A stretch of DNA of 64,000 bases, from the NCBI RefSeq assembly GCF_001423615.1, contig NZ_LMOU01000001.1:1605590-1669589 (forward strand), given 5' to 3'. Both the position numbers and the translations under genes were made by a program. The notes below the pieces were generated by a model. That model did no database searches and was not told the origin of the DNA. It saw only the letters and a list, made by a program, of their open reading frames with translations. The first letter of the stretch is position 1, and every line of letters begins with the position of its first letter. Positions 33,923 through 42,510 of the stretch are shown piece by piece. This DNA comes from Microbacterium sp. Leaf159. GTDB lineage: Bacteria; Actinomycetota; Actinomycetes; Actinomycetales; Microbacteriaceae.

Positions 33923-34612
33923 GTGCCGGTTCCCACGTCGTCGAAGCCCGAGCTCAAGCGTCGGTTGTTGAAGGACGAGGCGTACGACGCCATCCGCGAT
34001 GCGATCATGGACGGCTCCTTCCAGCCGGGCGAGCACCTCGACGACATCGCCCTGCAGGAGTGGCTGGGGATCTCGCGCACGCCCATCCGCGATGCGCTGA
34101 TGAACCTGCAGCGGGACGGACTCGTCGAGATCGTCCCGCAGGCGCATACGAAGGTCGTCGATGCTCATCCCGAGGTCGTGGAAGCCAACATCCAGACGCT
34201 CGGTGTCGTGCTCGGCGGTGTCGTGCGCGTCACGGTGCCGACTCTCGATCCTGCCGCGATCCCCGGGCTTCTGTCCGTGGTCGCCGAAGCACGCGACGCC
34301 GTGACCGCGCGGAACGCTCGAGCGCACATGGATGCCGCGCTCCGGATCTACAGCACCATGATCGGACTGTGCCCGAACACCGTACTCAAGGGCGTCGCCG
34401 TCGAGACGGTCGCGCGTCTCACCTTCCAGGTGCAGCTCACCATCGACTCCCGTGAGCCCAACTGGGATCTCCTCGCCGACTGCTGGCAGCGCTTCGACGC
34501 CGCGATCACCGCCCAGGACCCGATCGCGGCCGAGCTCGCCTTCGAGGAGTTGCACCGTCTGCCGCTCCCCTACGCGACACAGTGGGCTCCGGCGACCTGG
34601 GCGAAGAAGTAG
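33923..34612 (+). CDS. GntR-family transcriptional regulator (FadR-like)
   Basis: A 229-aa regulator. The winged-helix domain is at about residues 10-75 (DEAYDAIRDAIMDGSFQPGEHL, then EWLGISRTPIRDALMNLQRDGLVEI), followed by an all-helical FCD-like ligand domain. The GTG at 33923 was chosen because GGAGG lies 6 bases upstream; an earlier ATG frame would add an Arg-rich tail unlike the family. It sits right after the monooxygenase operon and probably controls it or the divergent ABC genes in response to the transported compound. Confidence 0.88.
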   Translation: MPVPTSSKPELKRRLLKDEAYDAIRDAIMDGSFQPGEHLDDIALQEWLGISRTPIRDALMNLQRDGLVEIVPQAHTKVVDAHPEVVEANIQTLGVVLGGVVRVTVPTLDPAAIPGLLSVVAEARDAVTARNARAHMDAALRIYSTMIGLCPNTVLKGVAVETVARLTFQVQLTIDSREPNWDLLADCWQRFDAAITAQDPIAAELAFEELHRLPLPYATQWAPATWAKK

Positions 34613-34721
34613 CCGCCAGCCATATCGGCGTCAGCGGTCGGCCGCATTCGTTCTGCCCGTCGCGCGCTGTGCACTCACGCCCCTTCTGCACCGCCGAACG
34701 AGGACGCACGGCGTCACCGGG

Positions 34722-35861
34722 TCAGGAGCTCGTCGGCGTCGACTCAAGGGTGACGACGAGCTTCTGCGCGGAGACGCCGACGCGAAGCGTGTCGATCGCT
34801 CCCTGAACCGCGGGGAGCCCCTCCCCCGCGATGTGGGGTCGCGGATACGCACGATGACGGCCTGAGGCGAGCGCTGCGCCGAGGTAGTCTCCCCAGACGG
34901 CGGGGCCGACGGGAGACGTCGCGATCGCGCTCCCCCAGATGAACGAGGCTCGGATCCCTCGGGCACGGCTGCGCAGTTGCAGCATCGCCGTTCGCGTTCC
35001 CAGGCGCAGGAACAGGCGCATCCGGCTCAGGGAGAAGCCGCGCCTGCGGGGCTGTTCGTAGAAGGACACCGGAGGGCTCGCCATCGCGATCCGCGTGGCG
35101 CCCGTCGCGCGCGCGATACGCAGACAGGGTTCTGCCGACCCGACTGCGACCGCGAGGATGCCTGCGACGATGGATCCGTTCACCGCCTCGACGATCCGGT
35201 CGACCACCTCGGGGTCGTGGTAGTCGAATGCGGCCTCTGCGCCGAGTTGGCTCATCCGATCGTGATTACGGACGGATGCCGTCGTGATGACACGGTAGCC
35301 GGCTGCTCGAGCAAGTTGGATCGTGTTGCCGCCGACAGCGGTCGCACCGCCCCACACCACGACGATCTCGTCGCGTGGCTCGGGGTTCCCGAGGCTGGCG
35401 TAGCTCAGATCGAGTTGCTCGCTCTCGAAGAGCCCGGCAGCTGCCGTGGACACCGCCAGGGGCAGCACGACAGCATCCTCGAAAGCCATGGCGTCCGGCA
35501 GAGCGGCGGCAAGGCCCGCATCGACAGCGACGTAGGCCTGGAACCCGCCCTCCGCGATCGCATCCCTGCCCTTCTCCAAGCCGATCGCATACGCGACGAT
35601 GCGATCGCCGACGGAGAAGTCGGCCACCTCGGCGCCGACCCCGACGACGGTGCCCGCGACATCCTCTCCAAGGATCACCGGATAGTGCAGCCACCCGTAC
35701 ATGACGGCGCCGTTGGACTGGATGATCGCATCGAGAGGATTCACTGCGACCGCGCGCACCTCGACGAGCAGCTGACCGGGATCGATCCTGGGCATCGGTG
35801 CGTCTCGGACCACCAGGTCGGCGTAGGGGGAATCGATCCATGCCGCGGTGTTGTCGTTCAT
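34722..35861 (-). CDS. MDR/zinc-type alcohol dehydrogenase-like (quinone oxidoreductase group)
   Basis: A 379-aa medium-chain reductase, NAD(P)H-dependent. The N-terminal GroES-like domain has PGQLLVEVRAVAVNPLDAII and HYPVILGEDVAGTVVGVGAEV; the Rossmann fold has VVVWGGATAVGGNTIQLARAAGYRVI. The usual zinc-ligand cysteines are absent, pointing to the quinone-oxidoreductase-like branch. The ATG at 35861 was chosen to put the conserved start near the N-terminus. It is divergent from a TetR gene, with several palindromes between, so it is probably the regulated target. Confidence 0.85.
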   Translation of the reverse strand: MNDNTAAWIDSPYADLVVRDAPMPRIDPGQLLVEVRAVAVNPLDAIIQSNGAVMYGWLHYPVILGEDVAGTVVGVGAEVADFSVGDRIVAYAIGLEKGRDAIAEGGFQAYVAVDAGLAAALPDAMAFEDAVVLPLAVSTAAAGLFESEQLDLSYASLGNPEPRDEIVVVWGGATAVGGNTIQLARAAGYRVITTASVRNHDRMSQLGAEAAFDYHDPEVVDRIVEAVNGSIVAGILAVAVGSAEPCLRIARATGATRIAMASPPVSFYEQPRRRGFSLSRMRLFLRLGTRTAMLQLRSRARGIRASFIWGSAIATSPVGPAVWGDYLGAALASGRHRAYPRPHIAGEGLPAVQGAIDTLRVGVSAQKLVVTLESTPTSS

Positions 35862-35882
35862 ACTCGTCCGTTCTTCGCGTTC

Positions 35883-35925
35883 GATGACATCTCGTGTCAT
35901 CACTGTACACGTGACGACACGTCGT
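35883..35925. promoter_or_regulatory. clustered palindromes, probable TetR operators
   Basis: GATGACA-N5-TGTCATC at 35883-35901 (perfect 7-base arms), ACGAC-AC-GTCGT at 35914-35925, and a longer imperfect pairing of GTGTCATCAC with GTGACGACAC (9 of 10) across 35893-35920. They fill the gap between the divergent reductase and TetR genes. Confidence 0.65.
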
Positions 35926-35939
35926 GACATCATGGTCAG

Positions 35940-36503
35940 ATGCCACGATGGTCACCGGATGCTGCACTGCGACTCGAAGCTGCGGCGATACTCCTCTTCG
36001 AAGGACAGGGGTTCTCGGCGACCACGGTTCCGCAGATCGCCGAAGCGGCCGGTTTGACCACTCGGACGTTCTTCCGGCACTTCGCGGACAAACGCGATGT
36101 CCTGTTTCTGCGCGATCGCGAGTTTCCGCACGCGGTCAGCGACTTCATGGCGTCGGCCCCGCCCGAGAGCTCGGCGCCGGCAACGGTGCGCGCCGGGCTC
36201 GCCGCGGCGGCCCGAGGCATCCAGGACTGGCGGAAACCGATCGCACGTCGGCACAAGGTCGTCCACAGCGAGCCTGCGTTGCACGAGCGTGAGCTTCTCC
36301 AACGCCATCACCTTGCCCGCGCGATAGAGGAGTCGCTGATTCAGCGCGGTACCGACCCTCGTCAATCGCACACGCTGGCAGCTGTAGCCGTGACGTGCTT
36401 CGACCTGGCGATGGAGCGGTGGCTCGAAGGGCCGCCCGATCGTCTGTTCGAGGAGTGCGTGGAGTCCGCGTGGAACGACATACGCGACTGCATCGACGGG
36501 TGA
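35940..36503 (+). CDS. TetR-family transcriptional regulator
   Basis: A 187-aa repressor. The HTH is at about residues 10-50 (AAAILLFEGQGFSATTVPQIAEAAGLTTRTFFRHFADKRDVLF when read across the motif). The C-terminal ligand domain is short and not assignable. It lies 78 bases from the divergent reductase start with palindromic sites between, the standard layout for a TetR-controlled detoxification enzyme. Confidence 0.88.
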   Translation: MPRWSPDAALRLEAAAILLFEGQGFSATTVPQIAEAAGLTTRTFFRHFADKRDVLFLRDREFPHAVSDFMASAPPESSAPATVRAGLAAAARGIQDWRKPIARRHKVVHSEPALHERELLQRHHLARAIEESLIQRGTDPRQSHTLAAVAVTCFDLAMERWLEGPPDRLFEECVESAWNDIRDCIDG

Positions 36504-37313
36504 TGCGAGGGGCGTCAGTGTCCGATCTCATAGAAGTTGACAGCGCGTGAGACGCAGGTCTCGCGGAATTCCGCCACTTCCGTACTTTGTAGTCACGGCC
36601 ATTCGTCTCACGAAAGCTGTCAGTAACCACATCGGAGCAGCAGGCCGGAAGGCGAGGCACGGAGATCTACGGGAGGGCGAACCGGGGCGTACCTTCCCCA
36701 ACCTCGGTGGGGAAACTCTGCGCTAGCGACGTAATCCCGACACATGGGGCAGGGCGGTCGCTCTCCAGTGCGCCGACACAGCGACACCTTCACGGTGAAT
36801 TCATTCGGCCGCAATCGCTAGCGGCAGAGCATCGGCCTCGATCAGATGGGAGCGTCGTCTTCCGAAAGGCCCATCGTCGCTTCGACCAACGCGAGCAGTT
36901 GCTGCGCCTGCGCGATAAGGCGAACTCCGTAGGACGCGTCGCCCAAAGCAGGAAACAGAAATCGGAGCGACCCCACAATCACGGTTTGCGTGGTTGTTGC
37001 GTCTGGAAGGCATCGCTGCTGCCACTCATCCCAGAGCGCAGGCACCAGCGCCATATCGGCAGTGGCATTGTGCAAAGCAGTCTCGCCAGGGGGCGCGGAG
37101 AAGGCAAGGAATGCCGGCGCACCAGCGTGGAGCGCGCAAGCCTGCCGTGCACAGGCAGTCACGGACTTCACACCCCGAGGACACCGTTGTTCAGCGGATC
37201 CCCGAACCGGTTTGTGAGGTGCTCAAAGTAGAAGGCCGTGCTCGGATTCTGGCACGTTGTTGCACGGGTCACGCGCGGAGTTCAAGCCCTGTTACGACAC
37301 GTTGGAGATCTCC
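36504..37313. other. 810-base region with no confident gene, left border of the accessory block
   Basis: No recognisable protein or RNA gene. It holds an imperfect inverted repeat (36538-36554 with 36604-36622) around a perfect 12-base palindrome GCGGAATTCCGC at 36563-36574. On the minus strand two small open frames are joined by a GTGA overlap: 37168-37272 (34 aa) and 36842-37171 (109 aa, GTG start). Their products resemble nothing I know. The region separates the TetR gene from the coiled-coil membrane gene and may mark an island boundary. Confidence 0.45.
36538..36622. repeat. inverted-repeat pair enclosing a palindrome
   Basis: TGACAGC-GC-GTGAGACG (36538-36554) pairs with CGTCTCAC-GAAA-GCTGTCA (36604-36622): 8- and 7-base matches with a 2- versus 4-base interruption. 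The interior has GCGGAATTCCGC. It could be a recombination site, transposon end remnant or regulatory stem. Confidence 0.4.
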
Positions 37314-38507
37314 TCAGCCACCCGCGATCCTCGAAGCCTTCGACGTGGCGTCGCTGCCCTTCGCGACGAGATCCACGATCTGGTTCAGTTGCTCGTTGGT
37401 GGGACCGGAGTGCTTCGCTGCGTCGCGGTTACTGAACCGAGACAGCGTGTTCTTGATGAAGACTGTCTCGCCGAGCACCCGACGAACCTCCGAACGCTCC
37501 TCGTCGTTCGCCCCGGCGTAGAAAGGCTCGAGCGCGGCGAGTGCGAGTTTCACGTCCTCGGCACTGTCCGCTTCACGGAAGTGTCTTCGAGCTTCGACGG
37601 TGAGGAACGAGCCCACGCCCGCAAGAGCAAGCACGAGCGCGCCCCGGAGAATTCCGTCCCCAAACGTCAGTTTGAGATCCTTATCGATCGCGATCCACAG
37701 CACCCAAGCACCGACGATCACGGCGAAGGCAAAGAATACGAACGAGGCCCACCGAAGACCGTGAGCATTCCAGCGCTCACGCTTCGCGCGGCCGGCCCAG
37801 TCCGCCGCGGTCAGGTGACCAGCCGCCTGCTCGACCAGCCGACGTCCGGTCAGCGCCGCAGCCGAAAGCAGCTGAATACGAGCCGACATCTCGTTATCGA
37901 TCTCGGTGCCATGCGTATCTCGGTCCTGCTTCCACGCTGCGAGAGCGGCCTCCCACTCCCTTCGAAGCTGTTCGTCGGCGGTGCTCACGACCTGACTGAT
38001 TGTCGCGGCGTCGGCTGTGAGCTTGTCATGTTGGGCTTCAACCTTCTTCGTCAAGGCGGCGACCTCTTTCGTCTTCGCGACGACCTCACCGTTCAGCGCC
38101 GCTAGGGACGATCGAACCTCCTCAAGCTCCCGCTCCCGCGCCATGACCGCAGTGTCGAGTGCTGCGACGTACGACTCGTTGACTTGACGGGGCGGTGGGC
38201 CAGGCAGATCGCGCACCCGCGCCCTCAGATCGTTCATGTACGTCTGCTGCGACCAGGATCTAAAAGACTGCTCATCGGTGGCCAGCTGATTGAGAATGTC
38301 GCGAATAACATCCAGTACGTCGTCGTACAAAGTGGGTTGCGGATTAGCCTTCGACCGCGCGGCGGCCTCTAGCATCGTTATGACCTCAACACGCGATTTC
38401 TCGTACGGCTGTTGAGAGTACTTGACGGTCTCGAGCGCCCCGCGCTTGAGCTCGATTAGCCCCCACACTTCGTGCTGCCGATAGCGCTCGATCTGAGTCT
38501 GAGTCAT
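37314..38507 (-). CDS. coiled-coil, two-helix membrane protein of unknown function
   Basis: A 397-aa protein with no recognised family. Residues 1-110 are predicted helical and soluble; about 112-190 is a coiled coil (ARERELEEVRSSLAALNGEV and on, with repeated hydrophobic a/d positions). Two membrane helices follow at about 252-274 and 284-304, with a short loop between, then a helical C-terminal domain with basic and acidic patches. This layout, a cytoplasmic sensor or coil linked to a membrane module, is seen in abortive-infection effectors, but no effector domain is recognised. It sits beside SIR2-type and PIN-like genes. Confidence 0.65.
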   Translation of the reverse strand: MTQTQIERYRQHEVWGLIELKRGALETVKYSQQPYEKSRVEVITMLEAAARSKANPQPTLYDDVLDVIRDILNQLATDEQSFRSWSQQTYMNDLRARVRDLPGPPPRQVNESYVAALDTAVMARERELEEVRSSLAALNGEVVAKTKEVAALTKKVEAQHDKLTADAATISQVVSTADEQLRREWEAALAAWKQDRDTHGTEIDNEMSARIQLLSAAALTGRRLVEQAAGHLTAADWAGRAKRERWNAHGLRWASFVFFAFAVIVGAWVLWIAIDKDLKLTFGDGILRGALVLALAGVGSFLTVEARRHFREADSAEDVKLALAALEPFYAGANDEERSEVRRVLGETVFIKNTLSRFSNRDAAKHSGPTNEQLNQIVDLVAKGSDATSKASRIAGG

Positions 38508-38769
38508 GAGTCGAATGTATCGGCGGCTGCCGACGAGGGCGATCGCGACTTGCGGGAGCGCGTGGGGAATCGGGCCCCATCCTTGTTATCGCGGAAGCCT
38601 GACGCACCTGCACGGTGTTTGACCGCGCCCGGGCACTCTCGCCCTGCCTCTGTTGACGGCTCCGAGAGTCTTCCCTCCCGCAACGATAGGAGTCATGGCG
38701 TGACCATCTGCGCTGAGTCATCGGACGCGATCATGCCCGTTCGTACCGCCGCCGCGGACTCCAACCTGA

Positions 38770-41370
38770 TCAACTGGGTGGCATCCATGTGAGCGCTTCA
38801 CCAATCCCCTTTTCAAGCGCGGTCTCGACAAGCGAGCGAAGAACGTCATGTTCTACCTTCGTCCGAACTTCGTTAACCAACTCGCCCAGCTCGTTCCGCA
38901 CGTGCCAGTCCGCGACCTCGGTCGCCTTCAACCGTGCTTCCGCTATGCCCACCAGTAGCGTCGCGTCTGCGGCGGAGCTAGATTCGCTCGTCCGTCCGAA
39001 TCGCGTGCGACTTGTAATGGGGCCCGGTATCGGAGAGCTGATCTCTAGAGCGGCGCGTAGGGCGAGATCGAGCGCTAGATCGCCCCAAGTGGAGCGCTCA
39101 TGGGCATCGAGCAAACCTGGCGCGGATGAGCAGCGCTCTCGCATCGAAGAGCCCAACCACTTGTCCCAAACCTCGCGAACGACCTCAGGTTCCTGCGCAC
39201 CTAGGACCGCGCCTAGAGCGCGAAGATAACGGACGAGCACATCTGACTCTCGCCTGCGCGTAAATCCGTGAAGGAGTGAAGCCCTATCCACTGAGGCCGC
39301 TGTCGAGAACGCCGTGATGAAGGCAATGAGGCGCCAGTACTGCTCCTTGATGCTCGAGTCGCTGAGCGCGGTAACCGTCTCCTCCGCTTGCAACAAGAGT
39401 TCCCAGAACCCGGCATCGAGCATCTCTGGCGATGTCCGGGGGCTGTGGAGGAAGGCGAACCAAACATCCGCTGATTGCGGGAACCCTGCCGGATCGAACA
39501 AGGGAAGCAGTCGTTCGGAAGCGTAGCGACCGTCTGCTGCGAAAAGGAATGAAAAGTCTGCCGCGAGAACGCCGAGCGCAGCGTTTCCCGCCTCTGACTC
39601 CTCGACTTGCTGAAGCATCGCGTCGATTGCCGAACGCTCCGTCGTGTTGATTCCGCGCCAATCATCGCGATCACTCTGCCACCGTAGGGAGATCCTTTGA
39701 ATCCAGTACTGAGCAAGGAAGCCCGGCCACGTATTCAATCCGCGCATCAGGGAGTCCGACCAGCCTGACCCCTCGAAACCCACGGAATGCTGAGTCCAGA
39801 TGTCAGCGGCAAGCTGATCAAGTCGCTCAAGCACCCCGGGGCTCTGATCCTTTGGCAGTCTCCGAGCAGCTCCGAGCACGAACTGGCTCACGGCACGAGC
39901 GAGATCTGCCTGCGAGACATTGAACTGCAGAAGAGTCAGGATCGCGTTGAGCTGTGAATCGGTGGGCTGGCTCTCTGCCCAGCCATAGATACAGGCCGCA
40001 AGAAGGTCGCGATGCTGGCGGAGAGGGGTGATATTCAGAGCAGGGTAGAGCAGGAGACCACACCCCGGGTCCCCTGCTGCTGTCTCGCGAACTAGCCGGA
40101 CGGCGTCGTCCCAGGTTGGTTCGTTGAACTCGCGCTCGCTGTAATCGCGAGCAATGATTGTGGCCACCGCCCTCCATGCACCGCGCTCGCTGATCATGCT
40201 CGCGAACTCTTCGACGTCGATCGGAAGCTTCCCGCCCCAAGTGCCCGATTCCATCCATGTGTCATGATCGGGATGTGGACGCACCCCCATGTCAGGGTTC
40301 GCCCGAAGCAGCGATGCAACTGCCTCGTCGAGCTCGGTCCAGCCCTCGGCGTATCTCTGCAACCACTCGAGTCGATCGAAGCGCGCCCTCGCATCGAATC
40401 GCTCCTGGTTGCCGTCGTCGTTGTCATTGACATTGCGCGGCGGCCCTCCGGCGATGGCGCTTAGCAGGCTTTCTCTTCCAGCCGTGGTGAGGGATCCCGC
40501 TTCCTTCGCAAGGAACCTGAAGACTTCGTGCTTCGCGTCGTAGTCGTAGAGCAAACCCTCGCCAAGAACCCGGACAAGGCGCGAATCTGCGCTTGTGTCG
40601 TCTTCTGTGAGGAGGTGGACGCCGAGGCGTCTGAAAAGAGGTAGGTCTGACCCGAGCCAGCGCTGAGCCAGGGAGGGGTCTTTTCGCGCTGCGATGACGC
40701 CGCAATCTCGAAGCATGTCGACGATGACGTCCTCATCGTGGCCGAACTGATCCTGCGCGTGCGGTTCCACGGCGCTCCGTCGGAAAGACCACGAGTCGAA
40801 CGAACGCTCCGGTTCGAATGCTCTCTGCAGTGCGTACGCGTCTCGGAGGCCCTGTTCCGCGATCTGTAAGACGTCGGTAGCTATCCGATCTACTTCGGTC
40901 GCTAGTCGCTCCCAGAGCATCTTGAGTAGCCCCTCCGAGATCGACCATTCGACTGTCGCTGAGATTCCCGCAGGCGTCTGACTCTCATCGTCGTGGTCGG
41001 ATTCGAATAACATCCAACCCCGTTGTTCGCCCAGGTTTATCCGTGGAACAAGCGCGCGACGCAACGAAGGCAACAGCTCTGCACCCTTGTATGGGTTGCT
41101 GTATGGCTGGTACCAGGTGCTATCGACTTCGCCGCCGTCGGTTCGAACTCCGGCCGCAAGCACCGCGGCCCACCGGTGGGCGTCCTCGGGGACGGTGGAG
41201 TGAAGTCGACCTTGTGCCCGCGAGATGCGCCAGATTAGGTCCTCGGATAGGACAGGTCCTAGGCGGGCAAGCGTTCCCATCCCGAGGTGGGAGTTGGCGG
41301 GGTCGGACACGAAATGTTCGACAAACCAGTCGCCCCAAATTGCTGAGACGTCATCGATGCGCCGGCCAGG
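38770..41370 (-). CDS. C-terminal part of a SIR2-type defence protein (DUF4020-like), out of frame with its N-terminal half
   Basis: About 867 codons are open in this frame. The start of the homologous part (PGRRIDDVSAIWGDWFVEHFV) continues directly from the SIR2 half if one base is re-read or inserted at the A5/T5 run at 41371-41375. The protein looks like long helical repeats (many LxxL patterns, for example WKLLL-like stretches, no known enzymatic motif), as in the large C-terminal domain of SIR2-DUF4020 and DSR-type proteins. The frame also runs upstream to a possible TTG at 41418, overlapping the SIR2 gene by 160 bases; an independent start there is weaker than the fusion reading. It is part of a four-gene accessory block. 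Confidence 0.65.
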   Translation of the reverse strand, partial: PGRRIDDVSAIWGDWFVEHFVSDPANSHLGMGTLARLGPVLSEDLIWRISRAQGRLHSTVPEDAHRWAAVLAAGVRTDGGEVDSTWYQPYSNPYKGAELLPSLRRALVPRINLGEQRGWMLFESDHDDESQTPAGISATVEWSISEGLLKMLWERLATEVDRIATDVLQIAEQGLRDAYALQRAFEPERSFDSWSFRRSAVEPHAQDQFGHDEDVIVDMLRDCGVIAARKDPSLAQRWLGSDLPLFRRLGVHLLTEDDTSADSRLVRVLGEGLLYDYDAKHEVFRFLAKEAGSLTTAGRESLLSAIAGGPPRNVNDNDDGNQERFDARARFDRLEWLQRYAEGWTELDEAVASLLRANPDMGVRPHPDHDTWMESGTWGGKLPIDVEEFASMISERGAWRAVATIIARDYSEREFNEPTWDDAVRLVRETAAGDPGCGLLLYPALNITPLRQHRDLLAACIYGWAESQPTDSQLNAILTLLQFNVSQADLARAVSQFVLGAARRLPKDQSPGVLERLDQLAADIWTQHSVGFEGSGWSDSLMRGLNTWPGFLAQYWIQRISLRWQSDRDDWRGINTTERSAIDAMLQQVEESEAGNAALGVLAADFSFLFAADGRYASERLLPLFDPAGFPQSADVWFAFLHSPRTSPEMLDAGFWELLLQAEETVTALSDSSIKEQYWRLIAFITAFSTAASVDRASLLHGFTRRRESDVLVRYLRALGAVLGAQEPEVVREVWDKWLGSSMRERCSSAPGLLDAHERSTWGDLALDLALRAALEISSPIPGPITSRTRFGRTSESSSAADATLLVGIAEARLKATEVADWHVRNELGELVNEVRTKVEHDVLRSLVETALEKGIGEALTWMPPS

Positions 41371-42344
41371 AAAAAGAGTTGTTGAAAGCCTGCCTGCGAC
41401 TCGGCCCATACCAACCAATCGTGGCCGCGGGCAAGCGATACGAAGCCGTTCAGCCCAGCTGTCGTAGTGATCGCGTCAGCGAGGTAGTCGATCTCTTCTG
41501 GTGCCTTGGGAGGAGAACCGGAGACTATCTCGCGGACCCTCGAGTAGTGGTCCAGCTGACCCATTCTCATCAGTTCAGCCCATGCGTCCAGGGCAACCGT
41601 CAGCGCCCTGTGACTGTCCGCCGGCGGGTAGGGAACCGGAGTGATACCCAGGGGCCGCCAGCGCTTATGATTCGGCTCGTCGGTGAGGACGAATCGCTTA
41701 GCTCCGGACGGAAGACCACGCGCAAGGTATGTCATGACCACGTCGTTGTGGCTATAGCCCACGAACAGCACGGTCCAATTCATAAAGAGTTCGTGCGCGA
41801 ACCGTCGCGCCCACCCGTCCGTCAGGTACGCACGTCCGAAGTCTTCGTCGGTGAGCACTAGCGTCGCGGCATCTTCTGTCACGGAACCATGCAGGTAGAT
41901 GATTCCTTCGAAATCTCGACCGAGCGGAAGCGCTGGCGCCAAGTATCGTCGCCCTAGCGAGATGCCCTCCTCTCGCGCCGCTGACTCGACGTGTTCGTCG
42001 TAGTTAGTCGAGACAACGCGAGCGCCCGACGCACTGGCAAGTCGGGCAATCGACCGGTGCGTGTCATTCGGCAACGATCCTTTGTTGGCGATGATTGCTC
42101 GCACGAGCTCCTTGACGGACTGGTGACGCGAGTGCAAATCACCCAGTTGAGAGTCTGGATTTTCTGTTCTCAGATAGGGCTCACCCAACGCCTCTGCGAC
42201 ACGCTTCGCAAGGCCGTCGAACAGCGGAAGTCCCGATGGCTCATTCAGTGAAACGCCCGCCCCGATAAACAAGACGAGCCGGCCGGATCGAGCTGCTTGC
42301 AATAGTTCGTTTGGGATCGCGACGTCCGCTGTGATCTGCAACAC
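41371..42344 (-). CDS. SIR2-family NADase-type domain (N-terminal half of a split SIR2-DUF4020-like protein)
   Basis: A SIR2_2-type domain of about 325 residues. Clear motifs: LVLFIGAGVSLNEPSGLP (NAD-binding loop, residues 23-40), STNYDEH with N114 and D116, and YLHGSV with His152 at the catalytic position; DEDFGRAYL and LFVGYSHNDVVMTYL complete the fold. In this frame 37 further residues follow after the T5 run and end at a stop (41259), unrelated to the family. The continuation of the family is in the next frame. The start is the GTG at 42344, where the ribosome site is poor, so TTG at 42341 is possible. SIR2 domains in defence deplete NAD+ on infection; here that is inferred from architecture. 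Confidence 0.75.
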
Positions 42345-42510
42345 TCCCCCTAACGCAGTCAGGAGCGCGAGCGCCGCCTGCTGTATTCATCTGGTCTGCG
42401 TCAGCGTAGCGAATCAGGACATCGCGGCGGACGGCGCACAGAGGAAAACACTACCGCCGCTATCAGAGGTGGGTCATATATAGGTTGTTGACGAGCGCAA
42501 GACCAACTGC

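Noticed and set aside
36707..37231. Plus-strand frame of 174 codons in the island border
   Set aside because: Arg/His/Ser-rich without domain-like pattern, no good start signal; the minus-strand mini-ORFs look more protein-like but are also unproven.
38472..38792. Plus-strand frame of 106 codons in the gap between the coiled-coil and SIR2-type genes
   Set aside because: Overlaps the ends of both minus-strand genes, no ribosome site, no family resemblance.
41371..41375. Canonical -1 programmed frameshift signal at the SIR2 split
   Set aside because: In the SIR2 frame the codons are CTC TTT TTC; the base before the T run is C, so the X-XXY-YYZ rule is not met, and no obvious downstream stem was confirmed. 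A simple indel is more likely.
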